Assembly (NCBI GenBank): GCA_934394545.1
Contig: CAKRRG010000044.1
Coordinates: forward strand, 1 to 23,317
DNA length: 23,317 bases
Direction: 5' to 3'
Source: an uncultured Blautia sp.
GTDB lineage: Bacteria > Bacillota > Clostridia > Lachnospirales > Lachnospiraceae
The notes under the pieces are model-generated. The model was not told the origin of the DNA, made no database searches, and saw only the letters and a program-made list of their open reading frames with translations. Position 1 is the stretch's first letter, and every line of letters begins with the position of its first letter. This document shows, in pieces, positions 1 through 7,773 of this stretch. A program made the position numbers and the translations under genes.

Positions 1-426
1 GAGGTGGATGCAACTCATTCTCCATCCTTCCATCAGATTGAGGGACTTGTAATTGATAAAAATATCACATTCGCAGATTTGAAGGGAACCCTTGAAGTAT
101 TTGCAAAAGAGCTTTTTGGTCCTGATACCAAAACCAAGTTCAGACCACATCATTTCCCATTTACAGAGCCCAGTGCAGAGGTGGATGTTTCCTGCTTCAA
201 ATGCGGCGGAAAGGGCTGCCGTTTCTGTAAAGGATCAGGTTGGATTGAAATTCTTGGATGTGGAACCGTTCATCCGAATGTTCTTCGTATGTGTGGTATT
301 GATCCGGAAGAGTACACAGGCTTTGCATTCGGTGTAGGTCTTGAACGTATTGCTCTTTTGAAATACGAGATAGATGATATGCGTCTGCTTTATGAGAACG
401 ATATCCGTTTCCTGAAGCAGTTCTGA
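1..426 (+). CDS. pheS: Phenylalanine-tRNA ligase alpha subunit, C-terminal part (cut by window start)
   Basis: This is the C-terminal 141 codons of the alpha subunit, which forms the alpha2-beta2 enzyme that charges tRNA-Phe with phenylalanine in the cytoplasm. The visible part begins in class II synthetase motif 2 (SPSFHQIEG) and contains motif 3 (GFGVGLER-like, here [15 protein letters not shown]) close to the C-terminus. Between them is a Cys-rich insert ([19 protein letters not shown]) that is common in PheS of Gram-positive bacteria and may bind metal. The reading frame is open from base 1, so the true start lies upstream. It ends in TGA at 424-426, 47 bp before pheT, as expected for a pheST operon. 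The identification is secure; only the 5' part is missing. Confidence 0.97.
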   Translation, partial: EVDATHSPSFHQIEGLVIDKNITFADLKGTLEVFAKELFGPDTKTKFRPHHFPFTEPSAEVDVSCFKCGGKGCRFCKGSGWIEILGCGTVHPNVLRMCGIDPEEYTGFAFGVGLERIALLKYEIDDMRLLYENDIRFLKQF

Positions 427-473
427 TAGGGGTTTCTAGAATAAATAATTAGAGTGAGAAGAGGATTAAATAA

Positions 474-2891
474 ATGAATACTTCATTATCTTGGATGAAA
501 ATGTATGTGCCGGATCTTGATGTAACCGCACAGGAATATACAGATGCAATGACTCTGTCAGGTACAAAGGTAGAAGGATTTACCAAGCTTGATGCTGACC
601 TTGATAAAATCGTGATCGGACAGATTGAGAAGATTGAGAAACACCCGGATGCTGACAAGCTGATCATCTGTCAGGTGAATGTGGGTTCTGAAGTGACACA
701 GATCGTTACCGGTGCTCCTAATGTAAAAGAGGGAGATAAGGTTCCGGTTGTTCTGGACGGCGGACGTGTAGCAGGAGGCCATGATGGAAAAGTAACCCCT
801 GGCGGAGTTAAAATAAAAGCCGGTAAGCTTCGTGGCGTACCGTCTAATGGTATGCTTTGTTCTATTGAAGAACTTGGAAGCAGCCGTGAAATGTATCCGG
901 AGGCTCCGGAATACGGAATCTATATTTTTCCGGAGGATGCAGTGGTAGGAGAGAGCGCTGTTAAAGCACTTGGTCTTGATGACGTTGTGTTTGAATATGA
1001 GATTACGTCTAACCGTGTAGATTGCTACGGTGTTCTTGGAATTGCAAGAGAAGCAGCAGCTACCTTTAACAAGCAGTTCTGTCCTCCTGAAGTGAAAGAA
1101 ACCGGAAATGATGAGAAGGCTTCTGATTATGTAAAGGTAACGGTAGAGGAACCGGAGCTTTGCTCTCGCTATTGTGCAAGAGTTGTAAAAAATATTAAAA
1201 TCGGCCCATCCCCGAAATGGATGCAGCGTTGTCTTGCTTCCAATGGAATCCGTCCTATTAACAATCTGGTAGATATTACCAATTACGTAATGGAAGAGTT
1301 TGGACAGCCAATGCATGCTTATGATCTTGATACGATCGCAAATCATGAGATCGTTGTGCGCCGTGCAGAAAAAGATGAGAAATTCGTTACCTTAGATGGT
1401 CAGGAACGTACCATGGATGAGAATGTACTGATGATCTGTGACGGTGAGAAACCGGTAGGAATAGCAGGTATCATGGGCGGTGAGAATTCCATGATCACAG
1501 ACAATGTACACACAGTCCTTTTTGAGGCAGCATGTTTTGACGGAACAAACATCAGACTTTCCTCCAAGAGAATCGGACTTCGTACGGATGCTTCCGGTAA
1601 ATTTGAGAAAGGTCTTGATCCGAACAATGCCAAGGCTGCAATCGACAGAGCCTGCCAGTTAATGGAAGAGCTTGGAGCAGGTGAGGTTGTTGGTGGTATG
1701 GTTGACATTTGTAATAAGGTTAGTCAGCCGTCTCGTGTAAAATTTGAGCCGGATCGTATCAATGGCCTTCTTGGAACTAATCTTTCCAAAGAAGAGATGC
1801 TTGGTTATCTTGCAAAAATCGAGCTTGCTTATGATGAGAAGACTGGTGAGATCGTAGCACCTACCTTCCGTCAGGATATTCATTGCATGGCAGATGTAGC
1901 GGAGGAAGTTGCTCGTTTCTACGGATATGATAAGATTCCTACTACATTACCGTCTGGTGAGGCAACTACAGGAAAAATGCCATTTAAGCTTCGCATTGAG
2001 AATATTGCAAGAGATATTGCGGAGTATTGTGGCTTTTCAGAAGGTATGACTTATTCCTTTGAGAGTCCGAAGGTGTTTGACAAGCTGAGAATCCCAGAGG
2101 ATAGCAAGCTGCGTCAGGTGATTACCATCAGCAATCCTCTTGGCGAGGATTACAGCATTATGCGTACGAGCACTTTGAACGGAATGCTTTCCTCTCTGGC
2201 AACGAACTATAACCGAAGAAATAAAGATGTCCGTCTGTATGAGATTGGTAATATTTATCTTCCGAAAGCTCTTCCTCTTACTGAACTTCCAGATGAAAAA
2301 ACCATGTTTACACTTGGAATGTACGGAAATGGTGATTTCTTTGACATGAAGGGTGTTTGCGAGGAATTTTTCGAAAAAATCGGTATGAAGAAGAAAATGC
2401 AATATGATCCTGCAAGTGAAATGACATTCCTTCATCCTGGAAGACAGGCAAATATGGTATACGAGGGAACGGTGGTAGGTTACCTTGGAGAAGTTCATCC
2501 ACTGGTTGCTGACAATTATGGAATAGGGGATCGTGCATATATCGCTATGATTGATATTAAGAGTGTTCTGGGCTTTGCTAATTTCAATCATAAATTTACC
2601 GGAATTGCGAAATATCCGGCAGTGACACGTGATATCAGTATGCTGGTTCCGAAGCAGATCCTTGCCGGTCAGATTGAGGATATCCTTGTACAGAGAGGCG
2701 GAAAGATCCTGGAAAGCTATCAGCTTTTTGATATTTACGAAGGAAGCCAGATCAAGGGTGGATACAAATCTATGGCATATGCTCTTGTATTCCGTGACCA
2801 CGATAAGACACTTGAGGAAAGTGAGATTTCTGCAGCTATGAAGAAAATCTTAAATGGTCTGGAAGGCCTTGGAATCGAGTTGAGAAGCTGA
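474..2891 (+). CDS. pheT: Phenylalanine-tRNA ligase beta subunit
   Basis: The beta subunit of phenylalanyl-tRNA synthetase (805 aa, the usual length of about 800) recognises tRNA-Phe and carries the editing site that removes mischarged tyrosine. An N-terminal tRNA-binding OB-fold domain (about residues 40-150, with the HPDADKL and GAPNV signatures) is followed by the B3/B4 editing domain (about 210-390), the B5 domain (about 410-480), a catalytic-like core, and a C-terminal ferredoxin-like anticodon-binding domain (about 710-803, with the KYPAVTRDISMLV signature). The start is ATG 474 with a GAGGA ribosome binding site at 461-465. The stop codon TGA (2889-2891) overlaps the start of the next gene by one base, so the two are translationally coupled. 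Confidence 0.98.
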   Translation: MNTSLSWMKMYVPDLDVTAQEYTDAMTLSGTKVEGFTKLDADLDKIVIGQIEKIEKHPDADKLIICQVNVGSEVTQIVTGAPNVKEGDKVPVVLDGGRVAGGHDGKVTPGGVKIKAGKLRGVPSNGMLCSIEELGSSREMYPEAPEYGIYIFPEDAVVGESAVKALGLDDVVFEYEITSNRVDCYGVLGIAREAAATFNKQFCPPEVKETGNDEKASDYVKVTVEEPELCSRYCARVVKNIKIGPSPKWMQRCLASNGIRPINNLVDITNYVMEEFGQPMHAYDLDTIANHEIVVRRAEKDEKFVTLDGQERTMDENVLMICDGEKPVGIAGIMGGENSMITDNVHTVLFEAACFDGTNIRLSSKRIGLRTDASGKFEKGLDPNNAKAAIDRACQLMEELGAGEVVGGMVDICNKVSQPSRVKFEPDRINGLLGTNLSKEEMLGYLAKIELAYDEKTGEIVAPTFRQDIHCMADVAEEVARFYGYDKIPTTLPSGEATTGKMPFKLRIENIARDIAEYCGFSEGMTYSFESPKVFDKLRIPEDSKLRQVITISNPLGEDYSIMRTSTLNGMLSSLATNYNRRNKDVRLYEIGNIYLPKALPLTELPDEKTMFTLGMYGNGDFFDMKGVCEEFFEKIGMKKKMQYDPASEMTFLHPGRQANMVYEGTVVGYLGEVHPLVADNYGIGDRAYIAMIDIKSVLGFANFNHKFTGIAKYPAVTRDISMLVPKQILAGQIEDILVQRGGKILESYQLFDIYEGSQIKGGYKSMAYALVFRDHDKTLEESEISAAMKKILNGLEGLGIELRS

Positions 2892-3502
2892 TGCTGATAT
2901 ATATTGTAAGACATGGCCTGACACCCTGGAATCACCTTCACAAGGCTCAAGGGTCAGCCGATATCCCTCTTGCCCAGGAGGGAATCGATCTTGCCAGAAG
3001 AACGGGAGAAGCTTTAATGAACGTGAAATTTGATATTTGTTTCACTAGTCCCCTGATTCGTGCAAGACAGACTGCCAGACTGGTTCTTGGCGGCAGAGAT
3101 GTTCCTACCATACCGGACAAAAGAATTCAGGAAATTAATTTTGGGATTCTGGAAGGACACATTATGCGGAACGGGAATACCATGGAGTCAAATTGTAAAG
3201 AGTTTGATCTGTTTTTCAGGGATCCTTTAAAGTTTCCCCGTCCTGAAAAGGGAGAGGATATTCAGGACGTTCTTGACCGTACCAGAGAGTTCTGGCTGGA
3301 GAAAACAACAGATCCGGCGTTGACAGATAAGACGCTCCTGGTGTCTTCCCATGGCTGTGCGGTGCGTGCCCTGCTTCAGAATCTGTATCAGGATCCGGAG
3401 CATTTCTGGCATGGCTGTGTACCTCCTAACTGCAGTATTAACCTGGTGGAAGTAAAGGATGGAAAGGCATGCTTCCTGGAGGAAGATAAGGTTTACGCCT
3501 GA
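2891..3502 (+). CDS. Histidine phosphatase family protein (phosphoglycerate mutase-like)
   Basis: A 203 aa member of the histidine phosphatase superfamily, which forms a phosphohistidine intermediate to hydrolyse phosphomonoesters. The RHG motif lies at residues 7-9 (His8 is the expected nucleophile). The SPLIRARQTA block supplies Arg58, a conserved acidic residue follows in GILEG (Glu88), and the second catalytic histidine is His154 in SSHG. The natural substrate cannot be read from sequence. Relatives include CobC (alpha-ribazole phosphatase), broad-specificity sugar phosphatases and phosphoglycerate mutases, but no cobalamin genes are nearby. The start codon overlaps the pheT stop (TGATG), so it is co-transcribed with pheST. 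The downstream terminator at 3524-3586 closes this operon. Confidence 0.9.
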   Translation: MLIYIVRHGLTPWNHLHKAQGSADIPLAQEGIDLARRTGEALMNVKFDICFTSPLIRARQTARLVLGGRDVPTIPDKRIQEINFGILEGHIMRNGNTMESNCKEFDLFFRDPLKFPRPEKGEDIQDVLDRTREFWLEKTTDPALTDKTLLVSSHGCAVRALLQNLYQDPEHFWHGCVPPNCSINLVEVKDGKACFLEEDKVYA

Positions 3503-3514
3503 TATTTTGAACTA

Positions 3515-3523
3515 TGATATAAT
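3515..3523 (+). promoter_or_regulatory. Extended -10 element (TGA-TATAAT) just before the terminator
   Basis: A perfect TATAAT at 3518-3523 is preceded by TG at 3515-3516, giving an extended -10 hexamer. No convincing -35 lies 16-18 bp upstream. Transcription would begin inside the terminator stem region, so this could be accidental or could make a very short RNA. Listed with low confidence. Confidence 0.25.
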
Positions 3524-3586
3524 ACCCCTGACTATGTGAAAAAGGCTCGAGAGTTCCCTTTTTCCATAAGCGGGGGTCTGTTTTTT
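3524..3586 (+). terminator. Rho-independent terminator after the pheST-phosphatase operon
   Basis: The inner stem GAAAAAGG (3538-3545) pairs with CCTTTTTC (3557-3564) around an 11-nt loop. An outer stem ACCCC (3524-3528) pairs with GGGGT (3573-3577). A run of six T follows at 3581-3586. This separates the synthetase operon from the motor genes downstream. Confidence 0.8.
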
Positions 3587-3587
3587 C

Positions 3588-3616
3588 TTGTTATTATGTG
3601 ACCACTGTGATATTAT
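3588..3616 (+). promoter_or_regulatory. SigmaA-type promoter for the motA/zorA-like operon
   Basis: The -35 TTGTTA (3588-3593) and -10 TATTAT (3611-3616) are separated by exactly 17 bp, and a TG at 3608-3609 makes the -10 extended. Transcription would start near 3623, giving a leader of about 68 nt. An 11-nt near-repeat, ACCACTGTGAT (3601-3611, overlapping the -10) and ACCACTGTAAT (3640-3650), flanks the predicted start site and might be an operator. Confidence 0.7.
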
Positions 3617-3690
3617 GTAACTATTCAGTATAAAAATGTACCACTGTAATAAAAAACACAAAAAACACGCTCTAAAAGGGGAGGCAGACA

Positions 3691-5313
3691 ATGAAGAAAA
3701 AAATCACACATTCTGTATTGTTTGTTGCGGTTCTTGCAGGCACCACTGCGTTGACCTTGTTTGCAGGCAAGGGGAATGTATCATCCACAATCTACAATTT
3801 TGTATTTCTGGCAGTGATTGCAGTCCTGTATCTGATCGCAATGTTTGGCGGAATGTTCCGCATGAACAATCTTGGGACAGCGTTCCACAGGGCCGTAGAT
3901 GAGCTTAACAGCATGTTTAAGACTCCTGGGAAGACAGATCCTAAGAATCTTACATATTTAGGTGAGCTGTTCGATGATAAATATCTGGATAAAAAGATGG
4001 ACAGCTTTACTGACAGTATTAACAATAGTAAAGAGGGTCTTGGGGATATCGAGGAATTTATTAATGAGGATGAACTGGATATCCATATTCACAAGAAGCT
4101 TCTTGAGATGGTGCCGGATATTTTTACCAGTCTTGGTATTCTGGGAACCTTTCTTGGACTTGTGTGGGGCCTTCGGGATTTTCAGCCCACAGACTACAGT
4201 GCTATGACTTCTTCTGTGGCAGCTTTGGTAGAAGGTATTAAAGTAGCATTCCTTACATCTATTTATGGTATTTCATTTTCTATTATTTATACCTTTGGAA
4301 TGAAGGGCGAGTATTCTTCTATGACAGAGGAGCTGCAGGGCTTTTTGGAGAAATTTCATTCTTATGTAATGCCTACAGCTGAGAATGAGTCCAGAAACCT
4401 GCTTCTTGCAAGCCAGAAGCTGCAGACCAGCGCCATGAAACAGATGGCAGAGCAGTTTTCTGTGCAGATGGCAGATAGCTTTGAGAAAGTTATTACACCA
4501 ACATTCCGGAAGATGAACGATTCTCTGGATATGTTGGTTTCTTCGGTGACCAGATGCCAGGAGGATGCGATTCGTGAGATTTCAGATGAGTTTTTGAAAC
4601 AGATGAACAATTCCTTCCATTTGCAGTTCAGTGACTTTAATGCAGCACTGGATCAGTTGAAAAAGGCACAGAAGGAAAATACCGCTTATACTTCTGCTAT
4701 GTATCAGACTATGAGCCAGAAGCTTTCTGAGACTTACGACAAGCAGGATAAGGCAATTACAGATATGGTAAGAGAGATGGGTGGCATGCAGACCCGGTAC
4801 ATGTCTACGGCCAACCGCATTCTTTCTGAGAACCAGGAGATTCAGAAGATGCAGCAGCAGGATTATCAGCATATTGTGGATTATCTGAAGGACGCAGAGA
4901 AATCTGCGGCGAAATTCTGGGTTGCCTGCAACCAGGCTATGCAGAAATATGTTGAGACAGCCGCGGCATCTATAGAAAAGGTAGGAGCTACTGGTCAGGC
5001 TGGCACAGATCTTCTTCAGGCGAACAGAAAAATGACGGAAGAGTTTACCGCTCAGATGGAAGATTTTGCCCAGTATCAGAGACTTTCCTATCAGACTATG
5101 GAGCAGGTACGCAAGCTTCTCGGGGAAGTGACAGCTGCCAATACCAGAGATGTGGCACTGATCGCGAACGGAAGAAATGATTCCGTAGAAAAGCTTGGTA
5201 ATCTGATCGCACAGCAGAATGAAGGCCAGCAGGCACTTCTGGCGGAAATCAACAGGAATATGAAAGAGCTTTCCAAGGCAGCACAGAAGGGAAAATTCGG
5301 CTTATTCAGATAA
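3691..5313 (+). CDS. MotA/TolQ/ExbB-type ion channel protein with long cytoplasmic tail (ZorA-like)
   Basis: This 540 aa membrane protein is the channel half of a predicted ion-driven motor. Four hydrophobic segments (about residues 8-25, 33-55, 143-163 and 181-203) give a MotA-like topology with both ends inside the cell. The third segment contains the TolQ/ExbB/MotA-type LGILGTFLGLVWGL block. A tail of about 335 residues (204-540) follows, Gln-, Met- and Glu-rich with no hydrophobic stretch, probably helical or coiled coil. TolQ and ExbB lack such a tail, but ZorA of the Zorya defence system has one. The start is ATG 3691 behind AGGGGAGG (3677-3684). The gene lies 12 bp before its OmpA-domain partner and the pair has its own promoter. 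The superfamily call is firm; the ZorA resemblance rests on architecture only, and the cellular role is unknown. Confidence 0.85.
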   Translation: MKKKITHSVLFVAVLAGTTALTLFAGKGNVSSTIYNFVFLAVIAVLYLIAMFGGMFRMNNLGTAFHRAVDELNSMFKTPGKTDPKNLTYLGELFDDKYLDKKMDSFTDSINNSKEGLGDIEEFINEDELDIHIHKKLLEMVPDIFTSLGILGTFLGLVWGLRDFQPTDYSAMTSSVAALVEGIKVAFLTSIYGISFSIIYTFGMKGEYSSMTEELQGFLEKFHSYVMPTAENESRNLLLASQKLQTSAMKQMAEQFSVQMADSFEKVITPTFRKMNDSLDMLVSSVTRCQEDAIREISDEFLKQMNNSFHLQFSDFNAALDQLKKAQKENTAYTSAMYQTMSQKLSETYDKQDKAITDMVREMGGMQTRYMSTANRILSENQEIQKMQQQDYQHIVDYLKDAEKSAAKFWVACNQAMQKYVETAAASIEKVGATGQAGTDLLQANRKMTEEFTAQMEDFAQYQRLSYQTMEQVRKLLGEVTAANTRDVALIANGRNDSVEKLGNLIAQQNEGQQALLAEINRNMKELSKAAQKGKFGLFR

Positions 5314-5325
5314 GAGGAGATAGAC

Positions 5326-6264
5326 ATGCGCAAAAAAAGAAAATCAGGAGATGAGGGCTTTAACGTATGGCGTTCATATTCCGATGTTATGGCTGGTGTT
5401 CTGCTTCTTTTCATACTGATCATGTCGTTGACACTTTTTCAGGCTCAGAAGAGCTACGACGAGAGTATTCAGGAGAGAGATGAGAAGCTGGCTTTGCAGG
5501 CAGAGTATACAGCAGATCTTCTTGCGAAGCAGAATACCATTGATGAACAGGAAGGCGCTATTAAGACTAAGGATGAGAAGCTGACTGCACTGGCACAGAC
5601 TCTGGCAGAGCAGGAGGCGAAGCTGAAGGAGCAGCAGGCACTTCTTGCCCAGCAGCAGACTGACCTGGATGAGAAGACCACACTTCTTACCCAGCAGCAG
5701 ACTAAGATTGATAATATTATCGGCGTTAAGGCTGAGGTTGTTGAAGCTCTTCAGAAGGAGTTCCAGAACAATAATATTAACGTGAATCTGGATGCTCAGA
5801 CAGGTGCTTTGACATTGGATGCAAGTGTTCTTTTTGATGTAGATGAGTCAGAACTTACAGACGCTGGTAAGGAAGCTCTTCGCAACGTGCTTCCGATTTA
5901 CTGTAAAGTACTCATGGAAGACTCTTATAAGAATTATCTTGCAGAGATCATTATTGACGGTTATACAGATACGGATGGAGATTATGCATACAATCTGGAA
6001 CTTTCCCAGCAGCGTTCTCTTGCGGTAGCACAGTATCTTCTTGATATTCAGGGTGAGTTCCTTACTGATGAACAGAGCCTGGATCTTCAGGATTATCTTA
6101 CAGTAAATGGACATTCTATGGCGAATCCGATCCTGGATGCGAATGGAAATGTTGATAAAGACGCGTCGCGTCGTGTTGAAGTGAAGTTCCGACTGAAGGA
6201 TGATGAGATGATCAGTGAATTGAGTAAGATTATGTCCGGCAGTGATGAGGATACAACCAGATAA
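5326..6264 (+). CDS. OmpA/MotB-type peptidoglycan-binding stator protein (ZorB-like)
   Basis: A 312 aa protein, predicted partner of the channel protein encoded just upstream. A basic cytoplasmic N-terminus (1-19) leads into one membrane helix (21-38). Asp20 in the WRSYSDVMAG motif occupies the place of the ion-carrying aspartate of MotB, ExbD and TolR. Residues about 40-130 form a Gln/Glu/Lys/Leu-rich coiled coil with heptad-like repeats. The C-terminal OmpA domain (about 165-290) has the GYTDTDGDYAYN motif (212-223), LSQQRSLAVAQYL (226-238) and DASRRVEV (279-286), as expected for peptidoglycan binding. The ribosome binding site GAGGAGA lies just before ATG 5326. Length and order match ZorB after ZorA, but no nuclease, helicase or other Zorya effector gene follows. 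Confidence 0.87.
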   Translation: MRKKRKSGDEGFNVWRSYSDVMAGVLLLFILIMSLTLFQAQKSYDESIQERDEKLALQAEYTADLLAKQNTIDEQEGAIKTKDEKLTALAQTLAEQEAKLKEQQALLAQQQTDLDEKTTLLTQQQTKIDNIIGVKAEVVEALQKEFQNNNINVNLDAQTGALTLDASVLFDVDESELTDAGKEALRNVLPIYCKVLMEDSYKNYLAEIIIDGYTDTDGDYAYNLELSQQRSLAVAQYLLDIQGEFLTDEQSLDLQDYLTVNGHSMANPILDANGNVDKDASRRVEVKFRLKDDEMISELSKIMSGSDEDTTR

Positions 6265-6278
6265 AAGGAGAGAGTAGA

Positions 6279-7154
6279 ATGTCGACAAAAATCGGACGAA
6301 ATGATCCATGCTGGTGTGGCAGCGGAAAAAAATACAAAAAATGCCATGAGGTTTTTGATGCAAAGGTGGAAGTCTTGCGTCAGAAGGGGTATCCGGTGCT
6401 AGAGAATAAGCTGATCAAAACTCCGGAACAGATTGAGAAAATTAAAGAAAGCTGTAAGATCAATATTGCAGTGCTTGATTATGTGGCCGAGCATATTAAA
6501 GCCGGTATTTCCACGGAAGAAATTGATCGCTGGGTACATGAGGAAACTGTTCGTCATGGCGGAATTCCCGCACCTTTGGATTATGAGGGCTTTCCAAAGA
6601 GTGTCTGCACCTCTGTTAATGAGGTGGTTTGCCATGGAATTCCTTCTGAGAAAGAAATCTTAAAGGATGGCGATATTGTAAATGTAGATGTTTCCACGAT
6701 CTATAATGGATATTTTTCGGATTCCTCCCGCATGTTCTGTATTGGAAATGTAAGTCCGGAGAAAGAGAAGCTGGTCCGTGTCACGAAGGAATGTGTGGAA
6801 ATTGGCATTTCTAAGGTAAAACCTTGGGAGCCTATTGGAAACATGGGACATGCAGTTCATATGCATGCTCTTGAGAATGGCTATTCTGTTGTAAGAGAAA
6901 TTGGCGGACACGGTGTTGGACTGGAATTCCATGAAGATCCATGGGTCAGTTACACATCGGAAGAGAACAGTGGCGTAATTATGGAACCAGGAATGATGTT
7001 TACCATTGAGCCCATGGTAAATATGGGAAGTGACCAGGTTTATACAGACGAGGAAGATGACTGGACAGTTCGTACTGAGGACGGGCTGCCATCAGCTCAG
7101 TGGGAGGTAACTGTACTGGTAACAGAAAATGGCTGTGAAGTTATTTGCTGGTAA
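6279..7154 (+). CDS. map: Methionine aminopeptidase type I with N-terminal SEC-C zinc motif
   Basis: A 291 aa enzyme that removes the initiator methionine from new proteins in the cytoplasm. Residues 5-27 are a SEC-C metal-binding motif (GRNDPCWCGSGKKYKKC), also found at the SecA C-terminus, where it helps contact ribosomes. The pita-bread catalytic domain has the full metal site: Asp137, Asp148, His211, Glu244 and Glu276, plus the substrate-side His119. The spacing matches the E. coli enzyme (18, 11, 63 and 33 residues between successive sites, then 32 instead of 31). The ribosome binding site AAGGAGA precedes ATG 6279. It starts 14 bp after the OmpA-domain gene, so it may be co-transcribed with the motor pair. 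Only the SEC-C extension is unusual compared with the short E. coli form, and it is frequent in clostridia. Confidence 0.96.
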   Translation: MSTKIGRNDPCWCGSGKKYKKCHEVFDAKVEVLRQKGYPVLENKLIKTPEQIEKIKESCKINIAVLDYVAEHIKAGISTEEIDRWVHEETVRHGGIPAPLDYEGFPKSVCTSVNEVVCHGIPSEKEILKDGDIVNVDVSTIYNGYFSDSSRMFCIGNVSPEKEKLVRVTKECVEIGISKVKPWEPIGNMGHAVHMHALENGYSVVREIGGHGVGLEFHEDPWVSYTSEENSGVIMEPGMMFTIEPMVNMGSDQVYTDEEDDWTVRTEDGLPSAQWEVTVLVTENGCEVICW

Positions 7155-7181
7155 ACAGGTGCCAAATTTCAAAAATAATAG

Positions 7182-7210
7182 TTGCAATTAAAAAACAACT
7201 ATAGTATAAT
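7182..7210 (+). promoter_or_regulatory. SigmaA promoter for rplS
   Basis: TTGCAA (7182-7187) and a perfect TATAAT (7205-7210) are 17 bp apart, in the gap between map and rplS. Transcription would start near 7217 and leave a leader of about 73 nt. Confidence 0.85.
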
Positions 7211-7216
7211 CATTAA

Positions 7217-7280
7217 TGTTGTGAAAAAAGATGGTCCGCTGTTACCGTGATGGGTATTAAGAACATCCAGAGAATAAGGA
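7217..7280 (+). promoter_or_regulatory. Probable ribosomal protein L19 leader RNA
   Basis: The 5' UTR between the rplS promoter and its ribosome binding site can fold: GATG (7230-7233) pairs with CATC (7264-7267), enclosing a TACC/GGTA hairpin (7243-7246 with 7253-7256). Position and size fit the L19 leader family known from low-GC Gram-positive bacteria, thought to bind L19 and repress rplS. I assign it from position and foldability; a covariance-model search with the Rfam L19 leader would settle it. Confidence 0.5.
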
Positions 7281-7289
7281 GAGAATAGA

Positions 7290-7637
7290 ATGAACGAAAT
7301 TATTAAAAACATCGAAGCAGAACAGCTGAAAAAAGAAGTACCACAGTTTAAGGTTGGTGATACCGTAAGAGTACACGCTCTGATCAAAGAGGGTAACCGT
7401 GAGCGTATCCAGATCTTCGAGGGAACTGTATTAAAGAAACAGGGCGGAAGCACCAGAGCTACTTTCACAGTAAGAAAAGCTTCCAATGGCGTTGGCGTTG
7501 AGAAGACATGGCCGCTTCATTCCCCACATGTAAAAGAAGTAGAGGTTATCCGTCATGGTAAAGTTCGCCGTGCGAAACTGAACTACTTAAGAGATCGTGT
7601 TGGTAAAGCTGCTAAGGTTAAAGAGCTTGTTAAATAA
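7290..7637 (+). CDS. rplS: 50S ribosomal protein L19
   Basis: A 115 aa protein of the large ribosomal subunit, located near the 30S-50S interface. The sequence is typical over its whole length: an N-terminal helix, the [10 protein letters not shown] block, [19 protein letters not shown], the [20 protein letters not shown] signature and the basic C-terminus [17 protein letters not shown]. The length matches the family (about 115). It starts at ATG 7290 behind AAGGAGAG. It has its own promoter and a terminator directly downstream, so much of its transcription is monocistronic, with some read-through into lepB possible. Confidence 0.99.
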   Translation: MNEIIKNIEAEQLKKEVPQFKVGDTVRVHALIKEGNRERIQIFEGTVLKKQGGSTRATFTVRKASNGVGVEKTWPLHSPHVKEVEVIRHGKVRRAKLNYLRDRVGKAAKVKELVK

Positions 7638-7663
7638 GTTCAACCAGATCGGTAAATGAAATT

Positions 7664-7707
7664 TGCTGCACAGATGGCCGTCGAGACTGTCTGGGCAGCA
7701 TTTTTTT
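7664..7707 (+). terminator. Rho-independent terminator after rplS
   Basis: TGCTGC (7664-7669) pairs with GCAGCA (7695-7700), extended inward by CAGA (7671-7674) with TCTG (7690-7693). A run of seven T follows (7701-7707), with further T-rich sequence to 7717. Confidence 0.85.
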
Positions 7708-7728
7708 CTTTTTCTTTCCATAAATATG

Positions 7729-7737
7729 TGGTAAGAT
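7729..7737 (+). promoter_or_regulatory. Possible extended -10 promoter for the lepB operon
   Basis: TGG followed by TAAGAT (7732-7737) forms an extended -10 element 37 bp before the lepB start. The expected -35 position is only T-rich (it overlaps the terminator tail), so support is weak. A promoter is needed somewhere here because a strong terminator lies just upstream. Confidence 0.35.
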
Positions 7738-7773
7738 AAAATGGTATTTCAGTGTGATGTGAATGGAGTAAAT

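Noticed and set aside
427..473. T-box or separate promoter for pheT
   Set aside because: The 47-bp gap between pheS and pheT is too short for a T-box and shows no clear -35/-10 pair; pheT is read as the second gene of the operon.
558..1346. Long open frame antisense to pheT
   Set aside because: It lies entirely within the well-supported pheT gene, has no credible ribosome binding site or domain, and has the composition expected of an antisense shadow. The same applies to antisense frames at 2037-2801, 11492-12175 and 15557-16231.
3588..7154. A complete Zorya anti-phage system
   Set aside because: The two motor genes fit ZorA and ZorB in architecture, but the next gene is a methionine aminopeptidase with all metal ligands, and no helicase, nuclease or ZorC-like gene is present. 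I call only a ZorAB-like pair.
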